Assembly: GCF_040822115.1 (NCBI RefSeq)
Contig: NZ_CP162004.1
Location: 1,240,001 to 1,304,000 of the forward strand
Direction: 5' to 3'
Source of the DNA: Flavobacterium sp. WC2421
Lineage (GTDB): Bacteria > Bacteroidota > Bacteroidia > Flavobacteriales > Flavobacteriaceae
DNA: 64,000 bases
In this document: piece after piece, positions 16,270 to 25,619 of the stretch
How the letters are laid out: the number at the start of each line of letters is the position of its first letter
How positions within the stretch are numbered: the first letter of the stretch is position 1
The notes under the pieces: generated by a model
Database searches by the model: none
What the model was told of the DNA's origin: nothing
The model's input: the letters and a program-made list of their open reading frames with translations, nothing else
Translations under genes and position numbers: made by a program

Positions 16270-18954
16270 ATGGAAAAGGTAGAATTTAATTTTGATGAAG
16301 ATAGTTTCAATAAACTATTCCCTTTTTATATTCTAATTAGTTCAGATTTAAAAATAAAAGGGTTTGGTAAAAGTTTAGCAAAGACTTTACCATTGATTAG
16401 ACTGAATGATGATTTTGCGACCTCTTTTAGAGTTAAAAGACCCCAGATTGACACTCCTACTTTTGAAAACTTAGTAGCTATTTTTAATCAATTAGTAGTA
16501 ATAGAAGCAACGGCTGAATCTATTGATTTGAGAGGCCAATTTCAGGAACATAACGGAGCTATCTTATTTGTTGGATCTCCGTGGTTTGTTTCTATGAATC
16601 AAGTGAGGGAAAGAAAATTAACACTACACGATTTTGCTTTCCATGATCCTTTATTGGATTTATTACATGTGCTAAAGACGCAAGAAATTACTACCCAAGA
16701 ATTAAAAGAATTATTAATTAAAATTAATAATCAAAAAAAAGCATTAAAAAGCGATCAAGAGGAGTTAAATCGACTATCACTTGTGGCAAGTGCTAATGAG
16801 AATGGAGTTGTTTTTACTAAACCTAATGGTGAAATTTTTTGGTGTAATGAATCCTATTTAAAATTGACTGGTTTTTCAAGAGAGGAAGTAATTGGGAAAA
16901 CACCTATTCAACTTGGTAAATGTGATGAAACTAGTGAAGAAGAGTTACTTAAAATGGTAGTTCCGTTCATAAATGGGGATCTGTTTAATGTTGAACACCT
17001 TCATCGCCGAAAAAACGGTGATAACTTTTGGGTTAAAACTAAGGGGCAACCTATATTAGACTCCGATGGAAAAGTATTAGAATACTTTGCCATGATTGAA
17101 GATATAACCGAAAAAAAGAATGCTGATTTTAAATTAATTGAATCAGAGGATCGACTTTCATTTTTAATACGGAATCTACAAACGGGTATTATTTTAGAAG
17201 ATGAAAACAGAAAGCTTTTATTGACGAATAAAAAATTTTGCTCCATGTTTGATTTTGAAGAAGATCCAGATGTTTTAATAGGGATGGACTGTTCAAATTC
17301 AGTAGAAGATTCTAAACGATTTTTCAAAAACCCAGATTTGTATACGGAGCGACTTAGAAATGTTTTTAAAAGTAAAAAATCTACTTTTAATGAAGTGTTG
17401 GAACTTGTTGATGGTCGGTTTTTTGAGCGAAGCTATATTCCTATTTTTAGAGATGGTATTTATAAAGGAAACCTTAGGGCGTACGTAGATATTACTTTAA
17501 AAAAGAAACACGAAGAGATATTACGAAACGAAAAAGAGAAATACAGTAACATTATTGCCAACATGAACTTAGGTTTGATTGAAGTTGATCAAGATGAAAG
17601 GATTGTTTTAGCCAATAATAGTTTTTGCGATTTTAGTGGATATAGCTTAAAAGAGTTAATTGGTAAAGAAGCATCAAGTTTACTTTTTACAAATGAAAGT
17701 AAGGAATTAATTAAGGCTAAAAATGCATTAAGGATTAAAGGGGTTACGGATTCTTATGAAATACAGGTAAAGAATAAAAGTGGAGAACTAAGACATTGGT
17801 TAGTCAGTGGTGCACCAAATTATGATATAAAGGGCAAAGCGACAGGGTCTATAGGGATTCATTTAGATATAACGGAACAGAAAGAACAGGAAGAAAAGCT
17901 TTATTTGTTATCCTTGATAGCTGAGAAAAATATAAATGCAGTTATCATCTCAGATATAGAGGGTAAAATTGAATGGGTTAACTCCAGTTTTGAAAAAATG
18001 TCTGGATATTCTAAAGAGGAATTGGTTGGAATAAAACCAGGCCATTTATTACAAGGGGAAGAAACAAATCTAGAAACAGTTCATTATTTGAAAAATCAAA
18101 TAAGAAAAGGACAACCTTTTACATGTGAAATTATAAATTATTCCAAAGCTGGAGAGAAATATTGGGTAAAAATTCAAGGTCAAGCTTTGTATAATAAAAA
18201 AGGAGAAATAGTTCGGTTTTTTGCAATTGAAGAGAACATAACCAATAAGAAATTATTAGAAAATCAAAGAGAAGAATTAGTAGCCAGTTTAGCAAAATCA
18301 AATAAAGAACTAGAGGATTATGCACAAATAGTATCACATGATTTAAAATCACCTATGCGTAGTATACATTCTTTAATCTCATGGATTAAAGAAGATAATG
18401 ACAAAGCCTTTAGTGAGCAAACCTTACAGTATTTTTCAATGATTGAAAATAAAGTAGAAAAAATGGATCATTTAATTGAAGGAATCTTGACTTATTCTAA
18501 AATTGATAAAGAAGAGATGGCCATTGAAAAGGTAAATACACAACAAATTATTCAAAGTATAATTGATATTATCCATATTCCCCAGCACATTACGATCACT
18601 ATAAAAAACACCTTGCCAGTAATTAATGCTGATCGGTATAGGGTCCAGCAATTGTTTCAAAACATAATAGGGAATGCTGTAAATTATATTGAGAGAACAG
18701 TAGGTTTAGTTGAGATTTCTTCGGAAGAATTTGATTCTTACTATGTTTTTTCTATTAAAGATAATGGGGTTGGAATTGCAAAAAAACACCACGATAAAAT
18801 ATTTAATACTTTCCAGTCGTATTCCACAAATGAACATTCAACAGGACTAGGTTTATCTATAGTTAAAAAAATTATAGAAACGTATAATGGAGAAATTTGG
18901 ATTGAAAGTGAAGAAGGAGTAGGTTCAACTTTTTTCATAAAACTTAATAAATAA
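16270..18954 (+). CDS. HNOBA-PAS sensor histidine kinase
   Basis: This soluble 894-residue kinase has no membrane segment. Residues 1 to about 160 form an HNOBA (H-NOX-associated) domain: FPFYILISSDLKIKGFG, FRVKRPQI, LFVGSPWF and the HDFAFHDPLLDLLHVLK helix. A short coiled coil follows, then about four PAS domains (roughly 175-285, 290-410, 415-540, 545-660), each ending in a DITE/NITN-type PAC motif. The kinase core has His690 in IVSHDLKSP, an N-box QNIIGNAVNY, a G1 box DNGVGIA and a G2 box TGLGLSIVKK. There is no attached receiver. It should receive the H-NOX signal. Targets are probably the receivers and Hpt of the same operon. Confidence 0.94.
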   Translation: MEKVEFNFDEDSFNKLFPFYILISSDLKIKGFGKSLAKTLPLIRLNDDFATSFRVKRPQIDTPTFENLVAIFNQLVVIEATAESIDLRGQFQEHNGAILFVGSPWFVSMNQVRERKLTLHDFAFHDPLLDLLHVLKTQEITTQELKELLIKINNQKKALKSDQEELNRLSLVASANENGVVFTKPNGEIFWCNESYLKLTGFSREEVIGKTPIQLGKCDETSEEELLKMVVPFINGDLFNVEHLHRRKNGDNFWVKTKGQPILDSDGKVLEYFAMIEDITEKKNADFKLIESEDRLSFLIRNLQTGIILEDENRKLLLTNKKFCSMFDFEEDPDVLIGMDCSNSVEDSKRFFKNPDLYTERLRNVFKSKKSTFNEVLELVDGRFFERSYIPIFRDGIYKGNLRAYVDITLKKKHEEILRNEKEKYSNIIANMNLGLIEVDQDERIVLANNSFCDFSGYSLKELIGKEASSLLFTNESKELIKAKNALRIKGVTDSYEIQVKNKSGELRHWLVSGAPNYDIKGKATGSIGIHLDITEQKEQEEKLYLLSLIAEKNINAVIISDIEGKIEWVNSSFEKMSGYSKEELVGIKPGHLLQGEETNLETVHYLKNQIRKGQPFTCEIINYSKAGEKYWVKIQGQALYNKKGEIVRFFAIEENITNKKLLENQREELVASLAKSNKELEDYAQIVSHDLKSPMRSIHSLISWIKEDNDKAFSEQTLQYFSMIENKVEKMDHLIEGILTYSKIDKEEMAIEKVNTQQIIQSIIDIIHIPQHITITIKNTLPVINADRYRVQQLFQNIIGNAVNYIERTVGLVEISSEEFDSYYVFSIKDNGVGIAKKHHDKIFNTFQSYSTNEHSTGLGLSIVKKIIETYNGEIWIESEEGVGSTFFIKLNK

Positions 18955-18957
18955 ATC

Positions 18958-20091
18958 ATGAAAATCATTCAAGCTTCTAAAATTGAAAATCAAGAATGGA
19001 ACTATTTTCAGCCGAAAAAAGTATTAAACAACCCTTTAGTATTGGTTTTTGGGAATCGAATTCTTTTAGAAAAGGAAGAAATCATAAATAATATTAGGCA
19101 AGAATTCCCGTATGAACATATTGTTTTTGGGTCAACATCGGGAGAAATATTATGTTGTAATGTAAACGACAATTCGATCTCTGTAACTGCAATTGAATTT
19201 GAAAAAGGTTCCTTTATTGTTGAAAGAGAAAATATTCTAGACTATGATAAAAACGCAAAAAAACTAGGTGAAACACTCTATCATAAAATTCCAAAAAAGA
19301 ATTTAAAACACTTATTTGTTTTATCAGAAGGGAGTTTTGTAAATGGAAGTTCTTTAATAAACGGTTTAGAAAGTGATGTTGATTTAGCAGTGTCTATAAC
19401 AGGTGGTATGTGTGGTGATGATGCCCGTTTTGAAAAAACTCTAGCTTCCTATAAAGAGAATCCAAAAGAAGGTGAAGTTATTTTAATTGGGTTTTATGGC
19501 GAAACTTTGGAAGTCTCTTATGCTAGCTTTGGCGGATGGATTCCGTTTGGACCTGAACGCATAATAACAAAATCAGAAGCGAATATTCTTTATGAAATTG
19601 ATGGACAGCCTGCGCTAGATTTATATAAAAAATACTTAGGTGATAAAGCGGAAGAGTTACCGCAAGCTTCTCTATTATATCCTTTAAATGTAACTCCTGA
19701 AGGAAAAAAAGAACCTGTAGTGCGTACGATTTTGAATATTGATAACGAGAATCATTCCATGACTTTAGCGGGAGATGTTCCAATGAATTCAAAAGTTCAA
19801 TTAATGATGGCTTCCGTTGATGGTATTGCAAATGGAGCACATATTGCAGCTGAATTTGCTATGAAAAACAGAAGGAACGCTCCAGAAATTGCAATATTGG
19901 TTAGTTGTATAGGCCGAAAATTAGTGATGAATCAAAGGGTAGAAGAGGAAGTTGAGCAAGTTAGAGAGTCAATTGGAGAGAAAATACCAATGACGGGGTT
20001 TTACTCCTATGGAGAAATGGCCCCTTTTAATGGAAGTGCCTCCTGTGAACTGCACAATCAAACAATGACATTAACCTTAATAAGTGAATAA
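18958..20091 (+). CDS. FIST domain signal-transduction protein (NosP-type sensor candidate)
   Basis: This 377-residue protein has FIST_N (about 30-230) and FIST_C (about 235-370) domains. Landmarks are FGSTSGEIL, ITGGMCGDDARF, EIDGQPALDLYKKYLG, and the C-terminal SCIGRKLVMNQRVEEEVE and GFYSYGEMAPF. FIST proteins sense small ligands, and one branch (NosP) binds heme and NO. The corresponding stretch here reads ASFGGWIPFGP. I see no His directly before the Trp, so heme binding is uncertain. It is 3 nt after the HNOBA kinase and 1 nt overlaps the next kinase, which is its likely partner. Confidence 0.9.
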   Translation: MKIIQASKIENQEWNYFQPKKVLNNPLVLVFGNRILLEKEEIINNIRQEFPYEHIVFGSTSGEILCCNVNDNSISVTAIEFEKGSFIVERENILDYDKNAKKLGETLYHKIPKKNLKHLFVLSEGSFVNGSSLINGLESDVDLAVSITGGMCGDDARFEKTLASYKENPKEGEVILIGFYGETLEVSYASFGGWIPFGPERIITKSEANILYEIDGQPALDLYKKYLGDKAEELPQASLLYPLNVTPEGKKEPVVRTILNIDNENHSMTLAGDVPMNSKVQLMMASVDGIANGAHIAAEFAMKNRRNAPEIAILVSCIGRKLVMNQRVEEEVEQVRESIGEKIPMTGFYSYGEMAPFNGSASCELHNQTMTLTLISE

Positions 20092-21128
20092 TGAACCCAT
20101 TACTAAAAAGGCAAATTGATAAAAAACTAAAAGGAGGATTGAATGATCTGGATCTTTTTCTAGATGCAATTGATGATTCATACAAAAATTTTGAAGATCA
20201 GATCGCATTATTGCAAAGAGCTATGAAAATTAGTTCTGATGAGCTTTTTGAAGCCAATCAAAAATTACGAGATGAGGCAGAGAGTCTAAAAGAAGTGAAT
20301 AAAAACCTTGAATTTATTCTTAATTCAATGAGCCTTGACGAAGGAATTGTTTCAAAAACAGCCGTTTTTAATTCGTCGGATTACATTAAACAACAATCTA
20401 TAGAAATTGTAAAAATCAATAAACAAAGAGAGGAATTGTTAATGAATCTTGAAAAACAAAATCAGGAATTAAATGAGTATGCTCATATGGTTTCACATGA
20501 TTTGAAAGCACCTTTGCGAAGTATTGACACGCTAATCAATTGGTTTATGGAGGATAACCCAGAAATGATGAATGAAGTTAATATTAAATCGTTAAATCTA
20601 ATACTCTCTAATGTGGAGAAGATGGATTTATTGATTAAAGGAATTTTAGATTATTCATCAATAGAAAAACAAGAGGCAGAGAATAGAGTAATAGATTTGA
20701 ATAATTTGGTAGACGAGATTTTAAGAACAATTTATATTCCGGATCATGCTGATGTTACTGTAAAAAATCAATTACCTAAGGTGTATGGTAATGACTTTAG
20801 ATTCAAACAGTTATTTCAAAATCTAATTCAAAATGCCTTAAAATATAATGATAAAGAAAAGATTTTGATTGACATTGGTCATTCAGAAAAGGATAATGAG
20901 TTCTGTTTTTTCATTAAAGACAATGGAATAGGAATACCAAAACAATATCAAACTAAAATTTTCGATATTTTTTCTAAATTGGAAAACAATGATCCTTCAT
21001 CAGGAATTGGACTTTCTATTGTGAAAAAAATCATAGATTTATATAAAGGGAAAATTTGGCTTGAAAGCCAAGAAAATAGTGGAACAATTTTTTATTTTAC
21101 AATAGCTAAAGAAAATGGAACAGCCTAA
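20091..21128 (+). CDS. soluble sensor histidine kinase paired with FIST protein
   Basis: This 345-residue cytoplasmic kinase has no PAS or membrane domain. The first 120 residues are coiled coil with a linker like those of FIST-partner kinases. The phosphoacceptor is His136 in MVSHDLKAPLRS. The N-box is QNLIQNALKY, the G1 box DNGIGIP and the G2 box SGIGLSIVKK. Its core closely resembles that of the HNOBA kinase, suggesting duplication within the operon. It overlaps the FIST gene by 1 bp (TAATG) and the Hpt gene by 14 bp. Confidence 0.92.
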   Translation: MNPLLKRQIDKKLKGGLNDLDLFLDAIDDSYKNFEDQIALLQRAMKISSDELFEANQKLRDEAESLKEVNKNLEFILNSMSLDEGIVSKTAVFNSSDYIKQQSIEIVKINKQREELLMNLEKQNQELNEYAHMVSHDLKAPLRSIDTLINWFMEDNPEMMNEVNIKSLNLILSNVEKMDLLIKGILDYSSIEKQEAENRVIDLNNLVDEILRTIYIPDHADVTVKNQLPKVYGNDFRFKQLFQNLIQNALKYNDKEKILIDIGHSEKDNEFCFFIKDNGIGIPKQYQTKIFDIFSKLENNDPSSGIGLSIVKKIIDLYKGKIWLESQENSGTIFYFTIAKENGTA

Positions 21129-21432
21129 TTTGAATTATATAAACGAGCTCTCAGGAGACAATTTGGAATTTAAGAATAAAATAATAGGGATTCTCAAAAA
21201 AGAGCTACCACAGGAAATTATAGTTTATGATGGAGAATTTAAAAAGGGCAATTATTTATTAGTGGCACAATCTGTACATAAATTAAAACATAAAATATCT
21301 ATACTTGGTTTAGAAAAAAGTTATTATATTGCTGAAGAATATGAAAATAACTTAAAAAAGAACTCAACAGATTTGAATGCTGATTTTGAAAATATTTTAA
21401 AAAGCATGGAAGAATTTGTAGATCATTTGTAA
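21115..21432 (+). CDS. stand-alone Hpt (histidine phosphotransfer) protein
   Basis: This 105-residue, all-helical protein has a phosphorelay site at His55 in SVHKLKHKISILGL. Canonical sites read HxLKG; here the Gly is replaced by His59, a mild deviation. It should pass phosphate between receivers. No receiver is fused to either kinase, so it may link the stand-alone receiver (15303), the LytTR regulator (21446) and perhaps the receiver-GT2 fusion (37271). The start lies 14 bp inside the kinase gene, so translation is coupled. Confidence 0.85.
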   Translation: MEQPNLNYINELSGDNLEFKNKIIGILKKELPQEIIVYDGEFKKGNYLLVAQSVHKLKHKISILGLEKSYYIAEEYENNLKKNSTDLNADFENILKSMEEFVDHL

Positions 21433-21445
21433 CACTCTTTGACTT

Positions 21446-22153
21446 ATGAATTGCATTATAATTGACGATGAAGAAATGGCAAGAGCAATTATTGCACAAT
21501 TCATTTCAAAGAATACAGAGCTAACAATTGAAAGTGAATTTTCAAATGCTTTGCAGGCTATCAAATATTTAAATCAAAATGATGTTGATTTAATATTTTT
21601 GGACATTCATATGCCTGATTTTACTGGTTTTGATTTTATTCAAACGATCAAAAATCCACCCAAAGTAATTTTAGTTACTTCAGATAAAAACTTTGCCATA
21701 GAAGCATTCGAATATGAATGTATAGTAGATTATTTAGTAAAACCTATTACTGAAGAGCGTTTTCAAAAAGCAATTCAAAAAGCAAGCGCATATAAAATAA
21801 ATTCAAACTCAAAAGAAACTACCGTTGTTGCTGAGGACAACGTAAATGAATTTTATATCAATATTGACCGAAGGTTGATTAAAATTGAAATGGCTTCTGT
21901 TAATATTGTTGAAGCCAAAGGAGACTATATTCATATAAAAACGGAGGGTAAAAATTATATTGTGCACTCTACGCTTAAAAAGATTGAAGATAAATTACCT
22001 AAAGATTTATTTTTAAAAGTGCACCGTTCTTTTATAATCAACACTAAAAAAATCATTGATATTGAAGATAATAGTGTCTTAATTGCCAAAGATGTAATTC
22101 CTGTAAGCCGGGCCAATAGACCTGAATTAATGAAAAGGTTAAATCTGCTATAA
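21446..22153 (+). CDS. LytTR family DNA-binding response regulator
   Basis: This 235-residue regulator has an N-terminal receiver (Asp53 in IFLDIHMPDFTG, conserved Lys in LVKPITEERF). The C-terminal LytTR domain runs from about 130, with landmarks EAKGDYIHIKT, FLKVHRSFIINTKKI and VIPVSRANR. LytTR proteins bind pairs of short direct repeats about two helical turns apart. Pairs with that spacing lie upstream of this operon, of the ice-binding gene right after it and of the polysaccharide genes. It is the last gene of the seven-gene signalling operon. Confidence 0.94.
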   Translation: MNCIIIDDEEMARAIIAQFISKNTELTIESEFSNALQAIKYLNQNDVDLIFLDIHMPDFTGFDFIQTIKNPPKVILVTSDKNFAIEAFEYECIVDYLVKPITEERFQKAIQKASAYKINSNSKETTVVAEDNVNEFYINIDRRLIKIEMASVNIVEAKGDYIHIKTEGKNYIVHSTLKKIEDKLPKDLFLKVHRSFIINTKKIIDIEDNSVLIAKDVIPVSRANRPELMKRLNLL

Positions 22154-22154
22154 T

Positions 22155-22185
22155 CGATTCATCGTCATTAAACCGCATTTCAACT
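22155..22185 (+). promoter_or_regulatory. direct-repeat site B (LytTR-like), upstream of the ice-binding gene
   Basis: ATTCATC (22157-22163) and TTTCAAC (22178-22184), pitch 21 bp. AACTATAGTA (22182-22191) is shared with site A at the same position. The site lies 92 bp before the ATG at 22270, directly after the stop of the LytTR gene. Confidence 0.4.
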
Positions 22186-22269
22186 ATAGTAAATACGGAC
22201 TAAACTAATAGTTAATTTTAGAACACATTGATTTCATAATTTCGAGTAATAAATTTAGATAATTTAAAC

Positions 22270-25200
22270 TTGAAATCTATGATCAACTCTACTCAATATA
22301 AAAACGGAAATTCTTTTTTAGGTATTTTTACTTTTATTTCTTTCTTGTTGCTTTTTGGATTTGTAAGTAAATTAAGTGCTCAAACCGCACCAAATTTTGG
22401 ATCGGTAGCTAAATTTGTACTTTTTTCTGGAAATGGTGCAGTATCAAATACGGGAAGCTCTACTTTAAAAGGAAATGTTGGAGCAAATATTGGAGCAGTA
22501 ACTGGATTTCAATCCCCTACAACAATAGATGGAACTATAGAAAATGTAAATGCGCTTACAGCACAAGCTGCTTTAGACTTGAAAGCAGTTTGTATTCAAT
22601 TGCAAAATACTATAGCAACAAACACAACCCACAGCACAATTTACGGAAATGGAGAAACGCTAGTTCCAGGTGTATATTCTGCTGGAGCAGCAGCATCCAT
22701 CGCTGGTACTCTTACGTTAGATGCTCAAGGAAATCCAAATGCTTTGTTTATTTTTAAAATTGGAGGAGCGCTTACGACAGCTGCTGGCGCTACCGTTACT
22801 TTGAGGAATGGTGCTGTAGCAGCCAATGTTATTTGGATTGCAAACGGGGCAATTGCTATGGCTGCGGGTACTACTATGAATGGTACTTTAATTGGATATG
22901 ATGGCGCGGTTTCTATGGGTGCGGGTGGTATTCTTAACGGAAGGATGTTTTCTAATGTTGGAGCTGTTTCTGTATATGGAACAATAGCAACAATTCCTCC
23001 AGTACATTTATCTTATAGCTTTTTAGGTCCCTATACTTCAGATGGAACACCACAATATTTTGCAACGAGTGACGTAGTAAATTCATCAACGATAGATCTA
23101 GTTAAAAATTCATTACCAGAAAGTTTTCCAGTTCCAGTCTATAACCCACAATACATTTCTTCGGGTTATGATACGGATTTAGTTTTGGAAAAAGCAGCTG
23201 ATGTATGGGTTACCTTTATTAGTGAGGGGGCAGGATATAGAAATGTGCTTGGTTTTTATACATACGATATAAATAATCCACCAACCACTGTACCAACAGT
23301 TGATCAAATAACGATAGTTTTTCCTAACGTATCTGGAGCAGGAAGTGGCGGGAGTTTAATTGCGGGAAATAAAGTAAAGATTGGAACTTTTACTGCTGGT
23401 ACAGGGATTGGTTGGGTTTTATTAGCCAATGGATGGGATGGAACTAAAGTAACTCCAGGATTATGGCAGTTATTCTCTAATCCTAATTTTAATCCAGAAG
23501 CAACGGCTGCTTTAAGACAGCACAACGTGCTTTTAAGCGATCCTGCTAATGAGAGAATTATTCTTGGTTTTGAAGATATTAGAAGAGATTATTCTTCTTG
23601 TGATAATGATTTTAATGATGCGGTTTTTTACGTTTCGGCAAATCCTTTTGATGCGATAAGAATTAATAATGTTGCTGATGTGAGTATTGCGGCAAAGGTG
23701 ACGTCGGGTAATAACGGTGGTTTGGAGAGTAATGGTGATTTGGCTACATTAATTGCTAAAAGAAATTTTAACAGAATCAAGGCTAACAGTTTTGCTGATA
23801 AAAAAACAACACAAAAAAAGTTCATTTCTTCTTCCATCACTGCTAAAACATCAGGTTCAAGTGTTGATTTTTCAACCATTATCCCAAATACAGGTATGTT
23901 TGGTACAGAAACAACTTATGTTTCCAGTCCTACTGATTTAATTGGAATTACAAATGCTAGTCAAGTATATTCAGTTGATTATTATGAAGGTGATAACCGG
24001 TTGGCAGCTGTATTAGCAACTGCAACTACGGGATCTATTTATGGACATTCAAAAGCAATTTGTGATCGTTTGAATAATTCTTCTTTGGAAGATATTAGAA
24101 CCATTAATTTAAATGGGTACGAAATAATTATGGCCAAATTAAAAAGAGCCAATGGGGAGATGGAATATGCTTTGAATTTTTCGATCCAAGACTTAGGTGC
24201 CGAAAATAAACTACATAGTTATTGGAATATTGACCAATATCCGAAAGGAGATTACCTTAATTTTCAAGTTTGGGGTTCATCAATGGGACAAATTTGTAGC
24301 ATTACAAATGCTATTCTAACTAAATTTCAACAACAAGGAACCTTGTCTTCAGATGCAGTTGATAATAGAATTCCAACTGTTTTTGTAAAAAAAGGGTTGT
24401 ATAGTAACGGTAAACTGTATTTGACATTAATTAATAAATCTAAAAATACCAATGTGTCTTTTCAAGGCAATAAAAAAACAACCGAATTGACTACTTCTGA
24501 TTTTGTGGATCAAAATATATCTTTAACTGGTGCTTACGAAGAGCATGTTGAAGTAGAATTAGGAAGGTTATTTGACATTGGATTTTCAATAATTGGGGAT
24601 ACATCAAAACAGCTAGACGCCTTATATTTAGCAGATGGCCCTTGGGGTTTAGATTATTCTAAAACGGAGACTACAATTACATCTTATGGGATTGACAATG
24701 ATGCTAATGACGCTATTGCAACAGATGAATATGGTATTGAAAGAAATACATCTGTTACTGGAGAGCTATATGGTACATTGAATGTGTTTAGAAACATTCT
24801 TCCTGGTGAATTAGTATTTGATGCTAGTTTGTATTCTACTGTAGGTTTTGCGGTTCATAATTCATTGCCTATTGAGGTTGTTTTGGTAACGGAAAATACA
24901 ACAGACTGGAATAACAGATTGCGTTTTCAAATACCTGTAAATACTTCTACTGCCGAAATGAATATTCTATTAGATCAGTTTACAAATCCTCAAGGGCAGA
25001 AATACACTAATGAAAAAATCAAAGGGATTGTGTTTTCTGTTCAAGGAGATTACAAGGTTTTTCAACCGTTTGCAGTTAACGTTTCCCAGTTAACATTTAA
25101 AAATGCAAGCACCTTAAGCGTACCTAGTTTTGTTACTTCTAATGCTAAAAATATTTACAACTACCCTAATCCTTGTGTGCAATCTACGACAATTGTATTG

Positions 25201-25389
25201 CCTAAGGTTACCGAAAGTGCTCATGTACAAATTGTAGATATGACAGGAAGAATCGTAAGTAGTAAAAATGTTATTCCTTATAATAATGAGATTACAATGG
25301 GATTAGACAACTTGAGTAAAGGAGTTTATTTATTTATTGTAACTACTGAAGAAAAAGAACAATTCCAAAACAAATTTTTAATCAATTAG
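22270..25389 (+). CDS. ice-binding family protein (DUF3494) with DUF4114 and T9SS sorting domain
   Basis: This 1039-residue secreted protein has, in order: a signal peptide (ending about residue 38, KLSAQ); a DUF3494 ice-binding beta-solenoid (about 45-240; GNVGANIGAVTGFQSPTTIDG, PGVYSAGAA, NALFIFKIGGALTT, IWIANGAIAMAAGTTMNG); a DUF4114 domain ending in the calcium-type loop around Asp445 (CDNDFNDAVFYV); a long central region of unknown fold (about 460-950); and a type A T9SS C-terminal domain (NYPNP ... GKGVYLF-like, ending NKFLIN). It should be exported by the type IX system and held at the cell surface. The size suggests an ice adhesin more than a free antifreeze protein. Site B and the adjacent LytTR gene suggest control by the operon upstream. 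Confidence 0.93.
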   Translation: MKSMINSTQYKNGNSFLGIFTFISFLLLFGFVSKLSAQTAPNFGSVAKFVLFSGNGAVSNTGSSTLKGNVGANIGAVTGFQSPTTIDGTIENVNALTAQAALDLKAVCIQLQNTIATNTTHSTIYGNGETLVPGVYSAGAAASIAGTLTLDAQGNPNALFIFKIGGALTTAAGATVTLRNGAVAANVIWIANGAIAMAAGTTMNGTLIGYDGAVSMGAGGILNGRMFSNVGAVSVYGTIATIPPVHLSYSFLGPYTSDGTPQYFATSDVVNSSTIDLVKNSLPESFPVPVYNPQYISSGYDTDLVLEKAADVWVTFISEGAGYRNVLGFYTYDINNPPTTVPTVDQITIVFPNVSGAGSGGSLIAGNKVKIGTFTAGTGIGWVLLANGWDGTKVTPGLWQLFSNPNFNPEATAALRQHNVLLSDPANERIILGFEDIRRDYSSCDNDFNDAVFYVSANPFDAIRINNVADVSIAAKVTSGNNGGLESNGDLATLIAKRNFNRIKANSFADKKTTQKKFISSSITAKTSGSSVDFSTIIPNTGMFGTETTYVSSPTDLIGITNASQVYSVDYYEGDNRLAAVLATATTGSIYGHSKAICDRLNNSSLEDIRTINLNGYEIIMAKLKRANGEMEYALNFSIQDLGAENKLHSYWNIDQYPKGDYLNFQVWGSSMGQICSITNAILTKFQQQGTLSSDAVDNRIPTVFVKKGLYSNGKLYLTLINKSKNTNVSFQGNKKTTELTTSDFVDQNISLTGAYEEHVEVELGRLFDIGFSIIGDTSKQLDALYLADGPWGLDYSKTETTITSYGIDNDANDAIATDEYGIERNTSVTGELYGTLNVFRNILPGELVFDASLYSTVGFAVHNSLPIEVVLVTENTTDWNNRLRFQIPVNTSTAEMNILLDQFTNPQGQKYTNEKIKGIVFSVQGDYKVFQPFAVNVSQLTFKNASTLSVPSFVTSNAKNIYNYPNPCVQSTTIVLPKVTESAHVQIVDMTGRIVSSKNVIPYNNEITMGLDNLSKGVYLFIVTTEEKEQFQNKFLIN

Positions 25390-25409
25390 TTAATTAAGAT
25401 TTTTGTTTA

Positions 25410-25439
25410 AAAGGCTGCCAACCACGGGCAGCCTTTTTT
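25410..25439 (+). terminator. terminator after the ice-binding gene
   Basis: AAAGGCTGCC (25410-25419) pairs perfectly with GGCAGCCTTT (25427-25436) around a 7-nt loop, followed by T residues. Confidence 0.88.
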
Positions 25440-25619
25440 ATTGACCTAATTGCTATACATTTCATTACGCTACTATCTAAATATTTGATTGTTACTGGTG
25501 TTTTAATTTTTTGTAGCTAAAAAATTACATTTAAATCGTATTAGTGTATTTAATCGTTTTAATTATGTATTTTAGCTGATTTTTATTATTTTAGGTAAAG
25601 AAATTTAATAAGAAAAAGG

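Noticed and set aside
23628..23879. Antisense frames inside the ice-binding gene
   Set aside because: They arise from biased codon use in a repetitive beta-solenoid gene and have no start signal or family match.
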